Notes: generated by a model not told the origin, from the letters alone. A DNA stretch of 64,000 nt from Chloroflexota bacterium (GCA_003228115.1 QEVV01000002.1:62001-126000); one strand, 5' to 3'. Counted from the first letter of the stretch, positions 8,134 to 17,146 are shown. Numbers and translations are program-made.

Positions 8134-9129
8134 ATGATCATCGATGTTCACAACCACGTTGTATCGGGTGACAGACTGCCTTCCTACCAGTCGTTCCTCA
8201 TCAGCGGCAGGGGCTTTCACGGCAAGGGCCACCCTAACATCACCGAAGAAAGCGTCGCCCAGGCGAAATTCTCCGGTAAGAGCCACGAGGACCTGCTGAC
8301 CGAGGTGGGTACTGACATGGCGTTCATCTCGCCACGGCCCTTCACCATGATGCATGCCCAAAAGCCGGAAAAGATCGTGCACTACTTCATCGAAGCCTCC
8401 AATGACACCATCGCCCTCGCTGTTAAGCTCAGCCCCACCCTGATGCGGGGAGTCGCCGGACTGCCACAGTGCTCCGGCCAGAGCCCGTCTGTCGCTTTGG
8501 AGGAGTTGGAGCGGTGCGTCAAGGAACTGGGCTTCGTTGGCTGCGTCGTTAACCCCGACCCCGGCGAGGGCGACGGCCAGACCCCCGGAATGGGCGACGA
8601 GTACTGGTATCCCTTGTACGAAAAGATGGTGGAGTTGGACGTTCCCGGCATCATCCACTCGGCAGGATGCTTGAACCCAAGAGAGTCCTTCCACAACCAC
8701 TTCATCACGGAAGAGGGAATCGCCGTCCAATCGCTGATGCGGTCGACAGTTTTCGACGACTTCCCCAACCTTAAGCTGATCGTCTGCCACGGGGGTGGAT
8801 CGGTCCCCTACCAGATCGGCCGGTGGCGAGCACTGGACCGCTTCTCCGACTACGAGGAAACCTTCGATCAGCGGCTAAAGAAGCTGTACTTCGACACCGC
8901 CCTGTACAACACGGAGTCGCTGGAGCTGTTGTTCAAGATCGTCGGGCCTGACAACTGCCTCTTCGGTTCTGAACGACCAGGCGCCGGTTCGAGCACGAAC
9001 CCGCTAACGGGCCGCTGGTTCGACGACATCAAGCCTCTTATCGACGACATTCCCTGGCTGAGTGACGAGGATCGTCAAAAGGTGTACGAGGGCAATGCGA
9101 GGAGGCTGTTCACACGGTTTAAGGACTAA
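8134..9129 (+). CDS. ligJ: Amidohydrolase-superfamily hydratase, 4-oxalomesaconate hydratase (LigJ)-like
   Basis: A 331-residue TIM-barrel metalloenzyme. It starts with the metal motif MIIDVHNHV, and carries ISPRPF, AGLPQ, NPDPGEGDG, DEYWYPLYEK, STVFDDFPNL, CHGGGSVPYQIGR and CLFGSERPG in the order I recall for LigJ, which hydrates 4-oxalomesaconate in the protocatechuate 4,5-cleavage pathway. LigJ members sit in the amidohydrolase superfamily although the reaction is a hydration. AAGGAG lies upstream of the ATG. No other lig genes are adjacent, so the physiological substrate could differ. Confidence in the LigJ subgroup is moderate; the superfamily is certain. Confidence 0.75.
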   Translation: MIIDVHNHVVSGDRLPSYQSFLISGRGFHGKGHPNITEESVAQAKFSGKSHEDLLTEVGTDMAFISPRPFTMMHAQKPEKIVHYFIEASNDTIALAVKLSPTLMRGVAGLPQCSGQSPSVALEELERCVKELGFVGCVVNPDPGEGDGQTPGMGDEYWYPLYEKMVELDVPGIIHSAGCLNPRESFHNHFITEEGIAVQSLMRSTVFDDFPNLKLIVCHGGGSVPYQIGRWRALDRFSDYEETFDQRLKKLYFDTALYNTESLELLFKIVGPDNCLFGSERPGAGSSTNPLTGRWFDDIKPLIDDIPWLSDEDRQKVYEGNARRLFTRFKD

Positions 9130-9546
9130 CGATGCATGCGCGAGCTGACCGTGCCGCTCGTAGGCAGTCGAAAACCTACTGCAAGTCGTTGCGGCTGTGC
9201 CGAAAGCCGTCGATGGCAGTCGTAGGGGCGTTCAATTGAACGCCCCTACGCTGGCCTTGCAACGAGATTCTTTGTATTTCACGCGGTCCGTCGACTTCCA
9301 ATGCAGCCTCCTCACGACGGCTGGGACTTCGGTCATTGCGGCGAGTTCCACTCGAAACGAGGGTCGTTGCGCCGAATAGCGGCTCTCTTACCGCTGCCAC
9401 CAGCGCCTTCGTTTGCACAAGCTGCAATCCATGCGTAGAATGTCGTTTCCAGCAGAGGGCTCGGTCAAGATTCCGCTGGTCTGGGACGGCTAAAAACACT
9501 GTCCCAGGGCCCGGCTTTTCAGATCACCGGCTGCAAGGGGGTACGT
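9130..9546. other. Gene-free interval with palindromic repeat
   Basis: Between the LigJ-like gene and the EF-G-like gene I see no credible ORF. The interval contains the 30-bp palindrome at 9221-9250. A purine-rich AAGGGGG site directly precedes the EF-G-like start codon. Confidence 0.5.
9221..9250. repeat. Perfect 30-bp palindromic repeat, family C copy 1
   Basis: The two halves are CGTAGGGGCGTTCAA and its exact complement. The inner 28 bp recur unchanged at 36823-36850. Both copies are intergenic and share partial flanks (CGAAAGC and ATGGCA on the left). Confidence 0.8.
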
Positions 9547-11589
9547 ATGCAGAACGTTGCCGTCGACAAGCTGAGGAACGTAGCCCTGGTCTCGCATGGC
9601 GGGACAGGGAAAACTTCGCTGGCAGAGGCCATGCTCTTCGCGACCGGCGCCACAACCCGGCTCGGCAAAGTCGAAGAGGGCAACACGGCCTCAGACTATG
9701 AGCCCGAAGAGATCAAGCGCCGGGGCTCCATTCAGACTTCCGTTGTGCCCTGCGAGCACCGCGATCACAAGATCAACCTCCTAGATACTCCTGGGTACGT
9801 CGAATTTATTGGTGAGGTGTATTCGGCCCTCCGGGCCGCTGACGCCGTCATTGTGCCGGTGTCAGCCCCATCAGGGGTGGAGGTCGGCACAGAGATCACC
9901 TGGAAACTCATGGACGAGCGCGGCTTGCCTCGCATCATTTTCATCAACCGCATGGACCGGGAGAACGCCGACTTCTACCAATGCCTTGAATCAGTCCAGC
10001 AACGGCTTGGCAAACAGTGTGTTGCCATCCAACTGCCCATCGGTGCTGAAGCGGACTTCACGGGCGTGGTCAGCCTGCTGGACCCCGACGCCATTCCCTC
10101 CGACCTCAAGGCTCAAGCTGACGAACACTTGGACAAGCTGATGGAAGCCGTGGCCGAGGCGGACGATGCCCTAGCCGACAAGTATCTCGACGAAGGCACG
10201 CTCAGCCGGGAAGAACTAACCGATGGCCTCAAGCAGGCAATACTCTCTGGCAGCGTTGTCCCAGTACTCGCCGGGGCCGCCACATTGGAGATAGGTGTCA
10301 AGGAATTGCTGGACGCCATAGTTGACCTGCTGCCCTCACCGACTGACATGCCCCGGGTTGAGGCTCAGCACAACGGTAGCACTGAGTCCCTAGAGACCTC
10401 TGAAGACGGCCCGTTGGTAGCCCAGATCTTCAAGACAACCGCCGACCCCTTCGTAGGAAAGCTCTCTTATTTCCGGGTATTCAGCGGAGTGTTCAAGGGC
10501 AACGGGGAGGTCTGGAACGCAGACAAGGAGCACTCAGAGCGCATAGGCCATGTATTTGTTCCTAGGGGAAAGAACCAAGACACTGTCGACGCCATAGGAG
10601 CAGGTGACATTGGCGCTGTGCCCAAGCTGACGACCACTACCACGGGTGACACCCTTGGCCAAAAGGACAATGGCTATACCGTAGCGCCGATTAGCTTCCC
10701 CAACCCCACCTACAGCGTAGCCATTCACCCCAAGTCAAAAAGCGACCTCGACAAAATGTCGTCTTCGCTGGCTAGGCTCGTGGAAGAAGACCCAAGCTTG
10801 CGGATCCATCGCGACCCGGACACGGCGGAGACGGTTCTCGAAGGCATGGGCGATGTCCACGTAGACGTGACGGCGGAAAGGATGAGGCGTAAATTCGGGA
10901 TCGATCCTGAGGTCACGTTGCCAAAGGTCCCATACAGAGAGACCATCGCCACGAAAACGAACACTGAGTACAAGCACAAGAAACAGAGTGGCGGCCACGG
11001 TCAATATGGGCATGTAATGATCACCCTTGAGCCTCTGCCGAGCGGGTCTGGCTTCGTGTTCGATAACAAGGTCACGGGCGGCACGGTACCCAAGGAATAC
11101 ATCCCTGCAGTCGAGAAGGGAGTATCGAAATCTTTGCCTGAAGGCGTCCTGGCGGGTTACCCCATCGTTGACCTCAAGGTCACTCTCTACGATGGTTCAT
11201 ATCACGCCGTCGACTCCTCTGGCATGTCCTTTGAAATCGCCGGCGGCATGGCACTAAAGCAGGGCATGGAGAAAGCCCATCCAATCCTCCTTGAGCCCAT
11301 CCTAAGAGCCATCATCAACGTTCCGGATGCGTTCACAGGAGAGGTTGTGGGCGACCTCAATTCGAAGCGGGCCCACATAGCCGGCATGTTCCCTGGAGAT
11401 GGCCTTACTGAGATTGAGGCCACAGTGCCCCAGTCGGAGATGCGCCGCTACGCCGCGGAGTTGAGGGCGCTAACCCAGGGACGGGGTTACTTCACGGTGG
11501 AGTTCAGCAGCTACCAGCCGGTGCCTGAGCAAGCACAGCAACGCATTGTGGAGGAAGCCAAGAAAGAACACGAGGCAGTCAAGGCCTAG
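9547..11589 (+). CDS. EF-G-like translation GTPase (fusA paralogue)
   Basis: A 680-residue protein of full EF-G length and domain order: GTPase domain, beta-barrel, and domains III-V ending in the GRGYFTVEFSSYQPVP segment. G1 is SHGGTGKTS (residues 16-24) rather than the canonical AHIDAGKTT. G3 is DTPGY (80-84), and G4 is NRMD (134-137) in place of NKMD. These changes mark the EF-G-like/EF-G2 branch, which in many bacteria coexists with a canonical fusA located in the str operon. No ribosomal genes are nearby. It may act in translocation, ribosome recycling or stress. It is monocistronic with a strong terminator. Confidence 0.85.
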   Translation: MQNVAVDKLRNVALVSHGGTGKTSLAEAMLFATGATTRLGKVEEGNTASDYEPEEIKRRGSIQTSVVPCEHRDHKINLLDTPGYVEFIGEVYSALRAADAVIVPVSAPSGVEVGTEITWKLMDERGLPRIIFINRMDRENADFYQCLESVQQRLGKQCVAIQLPIGAEADFTGVVSLLDPDAIPSDLKAQADEHLDKLMEAVAEADDALADKYLDEGTLSREELTDGLKQAILSGSVVPVLAGAATLEIGVKELLDAIVDLLPSPTDMPRVEAQHNGSTESLETSEDGPLVAQIFKTTADPFVGKLSYFRVFSGVFKGNGEVWNADKEHSERIGHVFVPRGKNQDTVDAIGAGDIGAVPKLTTTTTGDTLGQKDNGYTVAPISFPNPTYSVAIHPKSKSDLDKMSSSLARLVEEDPSLRIHRDPDTAETVLEGMGDVHVDVTAERMRRKFGIDPEVTLPKVPYRETIATKTNTEYKHKKQSGGHGQYGHVMITLEPLPSGSGFVFDNKVTGGTVPKEYIPAVEKGVSKSLPEGVLAGYPIVDLKVTLYDGSYHAVDSSGMSFEIAGGMALKQGMEKAHPILLEPILRAIINVPDAFTGEVVGDLNSKRAHIAGMFPGDGLTEIEATVPQSEMRRYAAELRALTQGRGYFTVEFSSYQPVPEQAQQRIVEEAKKEHEAVKA

Positions 11590-11616
11590 AATCTTGGTTT
11601 CTATGTGGATGCTTGA

Positions 11617-11643
11617 AAAGGGCGGGCCAGTGGCCCGCCCTTT
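11617..11643 (+). terminator. Terminator after EF-G-like gene
   Basis: A 13-bp perfect stem (11617-11629 with 11631-11643) built from AAAGGGCGGGCCA and its complement ends in TTT, 27 bases after the stop codon. Confidence 0.85.
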
Positions 11644-11750
11644 CGTTACTGAGATATCGCCGATCTTCGTCAGAATACCCGGCTTCTACGAACGGTTGTT
11701 TTATAGCTGACGCTGCTCTCCCACCCACTCCACCCACGTGCGTTTTGTTT

Positions 11751-11798
11751 GTGGGGGACTCCCCCACACCCCCGGCGGGGCTGCGCCCCTGCACCCCA
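11751..11798 (-). repeat. Dispersed GC-rich repeat, family B copy 2
   Basis: The minus strand reads TGGGGTGCAGGGGCG, CAGCCCCGCCGGGGG and then GGGGGAGTCCCCCAC, closely matching 7989-8038. Confidence 0.7.
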
Positions 11799-11917
11799 TT
11801 TCACCAGGGTTACTCGATGAACCTCTCTCCACAGAAGACCCACGGGGACATCGAAGCCGAACCCTCCACTTGTCGTCCTAGAGCAAAGCGCAGGACCTTG
11901 CCGGTCAATGACAGCAT

Positions 11918-11946
11918 TTGTCATTTCGAGCGGAGCCGAGAAATCT
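11918..11946 (+). repeat. Dispersed intergenic repeat, family A copy 3
   Basis: Plus-strand reading TTGTCATTTCGAGCGG, AGCCGAGAAATCT and then TGTC; matches the copies at 2097-2124 and 7896-7924. Confidence 0.7.
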
Positions 11947-12057
11947 TGTCTGCCAACTCAGCGGGCACGCGTGCTCAGCATCGGCTTTTGAGAGACCATC
12001 CAAATGGCAAGCCGTTGGCGGCCAACCGCTCCAAAAGACCGCTTCTTCGCGCCAGAG

Positions 12058-13527
12058 CTAGCCAGGAAGCGTCGGAAAGACCAGAGACTTGATGACCACG
12101 GGAACCGCGCCCGAGGTTGGGATCAACTCCCCAATATCAATGTAGTCGAACTCTCGCAGTTCAATGCCGTCTATTGAGACCAGAGGGCTGGTCACACTCA
12201 TCTCTTCCTTGAAGTGCAGGCCAACGAGACCGCCCACATCGCCGTCGCAGACGAGGACGAGCGGGTTGCCGTTAGCTAGGTGGGCGCCCAGCGCTTCCAA
12301 GACTCCAGAGCAAAACGACTGTAGCCTCGCAAAGGTGGCAGAGCCTTGCCAACGGACGCCAAGGGCGACCGTTGAGCCACCGTCCTCGACATCCAAGCGT
12401 ATCAGGGCAGATCGGACGGCCCGCACCACCCGGGCTGTGTCGATGTCGTCGCCCCACTGAAAGTCGGGGCGCACCACTGGGATATTGTGCAGGGGCAGCG
12501 CATCCTCAGACGAAACAAAGATGGTGCTGCCGCTCACCTGAACTGTGTACTGCGACGCCCCGATCACCGTAGCCCGGATTCCTGCCGCAGGCGTCTTTAC
12601 CGGAATGCCCAGCGCGGTAACTCTTTGAGAGACTTCGCTCGCTAGAAGCGGGCCAAGGTCTCCAAAGCTGCGAGGCTCGCGTCCGTAGACATACTCGGAC
12701 ACGCCTCCGGAGAAGATCAACCAGTCTAACGCTGGTCTTTGTGCCAATGGAGGAAGCCTCAATAAGCTAGCTGCTTCCTCCGATAATTCATTCCCAGCGA
12801 CAACCTCAACGATGCGGTCAGCCATGACCCCGGCTAGGATTCGCAGGTCGTCCTGTGTGGGGACGCCGCCCAGGCCCACTCGAACACCAGCGGCCTCGGC
12901 CAAGCGATGGCCTGCATCCTCTACTCGCATGACGGCGCCCTGGTCGTCCAAGACGACGAGGCGAGCGCCGACGTCCAGCGCAGTCACCTCAGACACCCGT
13001 CCCTCGATGCAGACCGCAACCTTGGTCGTACCTCCGCCGATGTCGACATTGAGACCCACTCCGCCTCTCATCGACTCCTGAACCGCTCCCGAACCGTGCG
13101 CGGCGAGGCTTGACTCCAAACCGTCTCCGGCACTCACGGCGACGAACTTTCCTGCTTCCTTGGCGAATACATCGCCGATGGCTCTGGCGTTACGCCTGCC
13201 GAGGGCCACGCCAGTAAGGATGAGCGCGCCCGTATCGATGTCTTCTCTCTTCAATCCAGCAGCTTGGTATTGGGCATCGACGAAGCGCCCTAGGGCATCG
13301 GCATCGATGGAGCCGTCTTCGGTGAACGGGGTCAGGAGAATGTCCGATTCTCGAAGGATAGTGCGGCGCACGAGGACATAGCGGGTGTCGGCCCGCTCCA
13401 ATTCCAATCGAGAAAAGACAAGATGAGATGTGGAGGAGCCAATATCCACGCCAACGCTGGTCAGGACAATACTGTCCTCTTCAACTAGGTGGCGGTGGGA
13501 GCCGGTGAATCCGGAGGGGGAGGTCAT
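12058..13527 (-). CDS. eutA: EutA-like ethanolamine ammonia-lyase reactivase
   Basis: A 489-residue ASKHA-fold ATPase. Phosphate-binding elements are seen as VGVDIGSSTSHLVFSRLE near the start and GLNVDIGGGTTKVAVCIEG in the middle, with an adenosine-type IFSGGVSEY later. The overall pattern matches EutA, the factor that exchanges damaged cobalamin out of ethanolamine ammonia-lyase using ATP. No eutB, eutC or microcompartment gene is in the window, so here it is an orphan that may serve a distant lyase or another B12 enzyme. No clear ribosome-binding site was found for the outermost start at 13527; a start a little further in is possible. Confidence 0.8.
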   Translation of the reverse strand: MTSPSGFTGSHRHLVEEDSIVLTSVGVDIGSSTSHLVFSRLELERADTRYVLVRRTILRESDILLTPFTEDGSIDADALGRFVDAQYQAAGLKREDIDTGALILTGVALGRRNARAIGDVFAKEAGKFVAVSAGDGLESSLAAHGSGAVQESMRGGVGLNVDIGGGTTKVAVCIEGRVSEVTALDVGARLVVLDDQGAVMRVEDAGHRLAEAAGVRVGLGGVPTQDDLRILAGVMADRIVEVVAGNELSEEAASLLRLPPLAQRPALDWLIFSGGVSEYVYGREPRSFGDLGPLLASEVSQRVTALGIPVKTPAAGIRATVIGASQYTVQVSGSTIFVSSEDALPLHNIPVVRPDFQWGDDIDTARVVRAVRSALIRLDVEDGGSTVALGVRWQGSATFARLQSFCSGVLEALGAHLANGNPLVLVCDGDVGGLVGLHFKEEMSVTSPLVSIDGIELREFDYIDIGELIPTSGAVPVVIKSLVFPTLPG

Positions 13528-13585
13528 AGAGTTTGGTTAGTAAAAGCCGTGGCTGAGGGCTTGGGGGCCTTCACCCCCATCCTAA

Positions 13586-13609
13586 CCTTCCCCCGGGCAC
13601 GGGGGAAGG
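13586..13609. repeat. C-rich intergenic hairpin
   Basis: A 10-bp perfect stem, CCTTCCCCCG with its complement, encloses GGCA. It sits between the second bicupin stop and the EutA-like start. It resembles the repeat at 5027-5076. Confidence 0.5.
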
Positions 13610-13663
13610 GACTCTCGCCGCCAACGTCGCCGTGGCAGAGAGAGGAAGAGACGTTGTTCTACC

Positions 13664-14866
13664 TTAGAGACCCTCTGGCCTGCGGTAGAAAGACTCGTCC
13701 ATGCGGGAACTGACGCCTTCTTGCTGCAGTAGGCCATTGAACTCTTTGCGAATGAAGGGGTCCTCTTCCCAGTAAGGGATCGCTGTACCGCCCTCGTGCA
13801 GGTCAATTGCGCCCTTGTCGATCGCATCCTCGCCGGGTCTGCCCGCCTCGCGGCCAGGAGCATTGGGCCCGAACCAGGCGGTCAATCGAAGGGGCTGAGA
13901 GCTGACCCCGAAGTGCTGGTGGAACCAATCGCCGCTCATTGGAGCAGCGCTGACCATCCCTACCGGCTCGTAGTCTTGCCGGAACAACTTCTCGGTCTGG
14001 CCCGTTTCCCAAGGATGTGTTCCTTGCTCTGCAGGCCAAGTGTAGGTGTAGCCCTTTCCCTTGAGGCAGATCAACACGGCCGCCGAGCCATGGGCATGCG
14101 CCTTCGAGTACCGCCCCGTCTCGTGTTCCGCTATCCACAAGTAGAATTTGTTGGAGGCCATGTGGGGCTCCACTCGCCGGTATCCAGGGGAGCGCCGGTT
14201 GTCCAGGGGAAGTTCGCAGTCGATGATGTCGGGCATGACATTGGTGCGAAGCATGGCCAAACCCCTGACGGGATCTGGCTCCAGGTCCTCGACGGGACGG
14301 TAGAAATCAGCCGAGGCGTCGTACCGATCCGTGAAATCGTAGGACGTGTTGAACAGGAAATCCTTGTTCATGTACAGGTTGAGAGCGTTAGGGGCTGTTG
14401 TGCCCGCAAGCAACAAGGCCGGGCTGGAAGTTGAGTTGATGATTTGGTGCCATGAGTTCAGGGGCACTGAGAACAACGACCCAGCACTCCATTCAAAAGC
14501 GCTCTTCTTCGTCGAGTTTTTGTCCTGCCAGACTTCGGTGGAGCCTCTTCCCTCGATGACTAGGAACATCTCTTCATAAAGATGGCGCTCTACGTTCAGC
14601 GCTCCACCGGCGGGGACTTCGACTAGGTACATCCCCCACAACCCTTCAGTACCGTAGAGTTGGATATAGGTACCCTTGCCTCCCATCCGCTTCCAGGGCT
14701 TCAGCGGCAAGTCCTGAACGCGGCTTACGCCGATAGCTCTGAATACGGGAATGCCTTCTTCTTCCATGAAGCGGTCGTAAGGGCCGGCAGGACGCTGCCA
14801 CTTTCCGAAGCCAGCCTTGGCTTCGCCTGTGGGTTCGGTCCAATTGCCCTTGTTAAAGGTTGTCAT
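13664..14866 (-). CDS. Bicupin domain protein (paralogue of 242-1375)
   Basis: A 400-residue protein from the ATG at 14866, which has AGGAG at proper spacing; the frame is open to 14905. Two cupin barrels are evident. Conserved stretches shared with the first bicupin include GGKGTYIQLYGT, YLVEVPAGGAL, FEWSAGSLFSVPLNSWHQ and the C-terminal DWFHQHFGVSSQPLR. Candidate metal ligands are the His of ERHLYEE, NSWHQ and WFHQHF. It is likely a cytoplasmic metal-dependent oxygenase or isomerase with unknown substrate. The SDR gene at 15055-16011 lies upstream on the same strand, repeating the arrangement at 242-3096. Confidence 0.85.
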   Translation of the reverse strand: MTTFNKGNWTEPTGEAKAGFGKWQRPAGPYDRFMEEEGIPVFRAIGVSRVQDLPLKPWKRMGGKGTYIQLYGTEGLWGMYLVEVPAGGALNVERHLYEEMFLVIEGRGSTEVWQDKNSTKKSAFEWSAGSLFSVPLNSWHQIINSTSSPALLLAGTTAPNALNLYMNKDFLFNTSYDFTDRYDASADFYRPVEDLEPDPVRGLAMLRTNVMPDIIDCELPLDNRRSPGYRRVEPHMASNKFYLWIAEHETGRYSKAHAHGSAAVLICLKGKGYTYTWPAEQGTHPWETGQTEKLFRQDYEPVGMVSAAPMSGDWFHQHFGVSSQPLRLTAWFGPNAPGREAGRPGEDAIDKGAIDLHEGGTAIPYWEEDPFIRKEFNGLLQQEGVSSRMDESFYRRPEGL

Positions 14867-15054
14867 AACGACTCCTGTACTTGATGGAAAATTCTTGACG
14901 TGCACCGTGCATGCAATTCAAGGAGAGTTCTTACTATTTGGAAGGTAAGCGTCTTCTATGGTGAGCTACTTCCATGCTAGGTGAGGGCTAGGCAATTATA
15001 CCCTGAGGGTGAGTCTTGGGCGAGAATGCCCACGCTACCTTGACCTGCCTAGCC

Positions 15055-16011
15055 CTAGGACTGCACGCCTTGGTACCACTGAATGTAGTCATCGATCGCC
15101 GCCGGCAGGTCGAAGCGAGGCTCAAAGCCCAGGTCACGGCGCGAGCGAGAAAGGTCCAAAGCGACCATCCCACCCACCGATTCAGTGACCGCTGTTCCCG
15201 CCTTCACGCTCAGTTTCGACGTCGGGATGATCCGATGCACGGTTTCGACGATCTCAGCCGGACTATAGGCACGGCCCATACTCAGATTGAAAACGCTACT
15301 TTTCAGTTCAGCGATGTTCAGAGCCAGTACCGTGCCCCTGGCCGCGTCCTTCGAATAGAGCCATTCCACCGACCGGTCTGGAATGGCGAACTCCTCGCCA
15401 TGAAGCGACCGTTCGATCATGTTCTTGAAGTTGCCCGTGGGTCCGCCGCCTCCGCGGCCACGCCAGGGACCCGCCACGGCAGCGAACCGGACCACGGCGA
15501 CCTCAAGGTCAGTCCACTTCCCGTAGTTCAGCCCAATGCTCTCGACCGCCTGCTTCGTCGCTGCGTAAAAGGTGGTTGGCCGGGGGTAGGCCTCCTCTTT
15601 CGCTGGGTCGCCTTCATCCTCTCCGCCACCGATATAGCGTGTCAGGACGCCAGAACTGGCAAGCACCACGCGGGAAACCCCCTCCAGCCGAGCGGCCTCC
15701 AGGACGTTCAAAGCACCAAACACGTTTACCTGGATCGCCGCGTAGGGGTCGCGCTGGGCCCCCTCCGTCAGCATTGGGTAGGCTGCCATGTGTGCAATTC
15801 GCGAAGCTCCCGACGACTTTAGGGCACGCGAAATATCCAGCGGATTCAGCACGTTCCCTTGCACTATCGTGACCGCATCGGGATCAACGATATCGGCCAG
15901 GGCGTCGGACTGAAGGCTGGCGTCCATAATCGTTGGGCGCTCGCCTTCCTCTACAAGGGCCCGCGCTATCTGCGATCCAACCAGTCCGCCGCCGATTATT
16001 AGTGTGCTCAT
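15055..16011 (-). CDS. NAD(P)-dependent SDR epimerase/dehydratase (paralogue)
   Basis: A 318-residue extended SDR. The start at 16011 is preferred because GAGGGG lies 9 bases upstream, whereas the in-frame ATG at 16020 abuts that site. IIGGGLVGSQIA is the dinucleotide motif, MDAS the acidic strand-2 end, VLASSGVLTRY and FYAATKQ the catalytic Ser and Tyr/Lys. A C-terminal DLSRSRRDLGFEPRF segment is shared with the SDR at 2149-3096. Together with the downstream bicupin it forms a two-gene module found twice in this window. Substrate unknown. Confidence 0.85.
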   Translation of the reverse strand: MSTLIIGGGLVGSQIARALVEEGERPTIMDASLQSDALADIVDPDAVTIVQGNVLNPLDISRALKSSGASRIAHMAAYPMLTEGAQRDPYAAIQVNVFGALNVLEAARLEGVSRVVLASSGVLTRYIGGGEDEGDPAKEEAYPRPTTFYAATKQAVESIGLNYGKWTDLEVAVVRFAAVAGPWRGRGGGGPTGNFKNMIERSLHGEEFAIPDRSVEWLYSKDAARGTVLALNIAELKSSVFNLSMGRAYSPAEIVETVHRIIPTSKLSVKAGTAVTESVGGMVALDLSRSRRDLGFEPRFDLPAAIDDYIQWYQGVQS

Positions 16012-16227
16012 GTTCCTCATCCCCTCGTGGTCGCGGCAATCTAACGAAAGCTGGATTAGGTCACTTCATTAGTGCCTGGCCAGGCAGCGCTGACGCTACC
16101 AGATGGCCTGCGGTAGACTACACGGTGCTCACATTCGTGTCCACAGGGCACACGCTCCGACTCGGTGGGCCCATACCCCACAGACGCCAGCATGCCTGCC
16201 AAGATGAGTCGTCAAGGAGGCTCCCGA

Positions 16228-17079
16228 ATGCAAGAAAGAATGTTCCTGGGCAATGTAGAGGTCCTGGCTGTCTTCGATATGTGGCAGAGCCCTCGGCTTC
16301 CCACCGACTTCTACCCTGAAGTGCCCATAGAAGAATGGGAACCGTACCGGGAAAAACACCTCAACGCAGATGGCTATCTGGAGTTGCCCTATTGCCTGTT
16401 CGCCCTAAGGTCGGAGGGAAAGATCATCATGGCGGACACGGGCAACGGCCCTGGCCCTCACGCCCGTAATTTGGATCGCACAGGCCATCTGTTGGAGGCG
16501 CTGGCGGCCCAAGGCATCGGGCCAGAGGATGTGGACATGGTGGTCCACACCCACCTCCACGGAGACCACGTCGGCTGGAACCTCACCTATGACGATAAGG
16601 GTCGCCCTCGCCCGACCTTTCCGAAAGCTAAGTACATAGTCCCAAGAGTCGACTGGGAGTACCACACCCAACCCGACATCCTGGCAGTGCCGCGCAACGC
16701 CCACCTTCGCGACCAGGTGGTGCCTCTGGAGGAACTTGGCATTCTAGAACTCATTGAGAGCGATCACACCATTACTCCTGAGATATCCACGATTGCTACG
16801 CCGGGCCACACTCCGGGGCACGTATGCATCGTGATCAACTCTCAAGGGGAGAAGGGCGCAATTGTCGGCGATGTCATCCACATAAGCGCTCAGGTGGAAC
16901 AGCCCCATTGGTGCGTCGCCGCCGACATCGACAAGTCGGAGAGCCGCCGCAGCCGCACAGCTTTGTTGGATCGAGCGGAGCAAGAAGGTAGCGTCATCGT
17001 GGCGGGGCATTTTGCCCTGGATGAGCATTTCGGCCGGGTTGTGCGACGCGAGGGACGCCGCTATTGGCAGGTGATCTAG
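16228..17079 (+). CDS. Metallo-beta-lactamase-fold hydrolase
   Basis: A 283-residue protein from the ATG at 16228, which has AAGGAGG 7 bases upstream. The di-zinc motif H107-x-H109-x-H111-G-D113-H114 is intact. It is followed by the third-ligand segment TPGHTPGHVC, the bridging Asp in AIVGDVIH and a late IVAGHF His. The spacing resembles lactonases such as AHL-degrading enzymes and related cytoplasmic ester or lactone hydrolases; no signal peptide is present. It faces convergently the XRE regulator at 17147-17959. Fold and metal site are sure, substrate is not. Confidence 0.88.
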   Translation: MQERMFLGNVEVLAVFDMWQSPRLPTDFYPEVPIEEWEPYREKHLNADGYLELPYCLFALRSEGKIIMADTGNGPGPHARNLDRTGHLLEALAAQGIGPEDVDMVVHTHLHGDHVGWNLTYDDKGRPRPTFPKAKYIVPRVDWEYHTQPDILAVPRNAHLRDQVVPLEELGILELIESDHTITPEISTIATPGHTPGHVCIVINSQGEKGAIVGDVIHISAQVEQPHWCVAADIDKSESRRSRTALLDRAEQEGSVIVAGHFALDEHFGRVVRREGRRYWQVI

Positions 17080-17146
17080 CTGAACGTTAGAGAAGCGCGC
17101 AGAGCCACGAGCACCTGCTCGACTGCGCTTCTTCCTTACCTCGGAC

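Larger units (their letters stand above)
11644..12057. other. Gene-free interval carrying repeats of families A and B
   Basis: Between the EF-G-like terminator and the EutA-like stop codon. One plus-strand frame stays open but has no codon or domain support. The content is a family B repeat at 11751-11798 and a family A repeat at 11918-11946. Confidence 0.5.

Noticed and set aside
11613-12092. 159-residue plus-strand frame in the interval after the EF-G-like gene
   Set aside because: Reads through a terminator and two repeats and overlaps the EutA stop; composition is not protein-like.
15016-15822. 268-residue plus-strand frame over the SDR gene
   Set aside because: Antisense to the SDR at 15055-16011, which has clear motifs and a ribosome-binding site.
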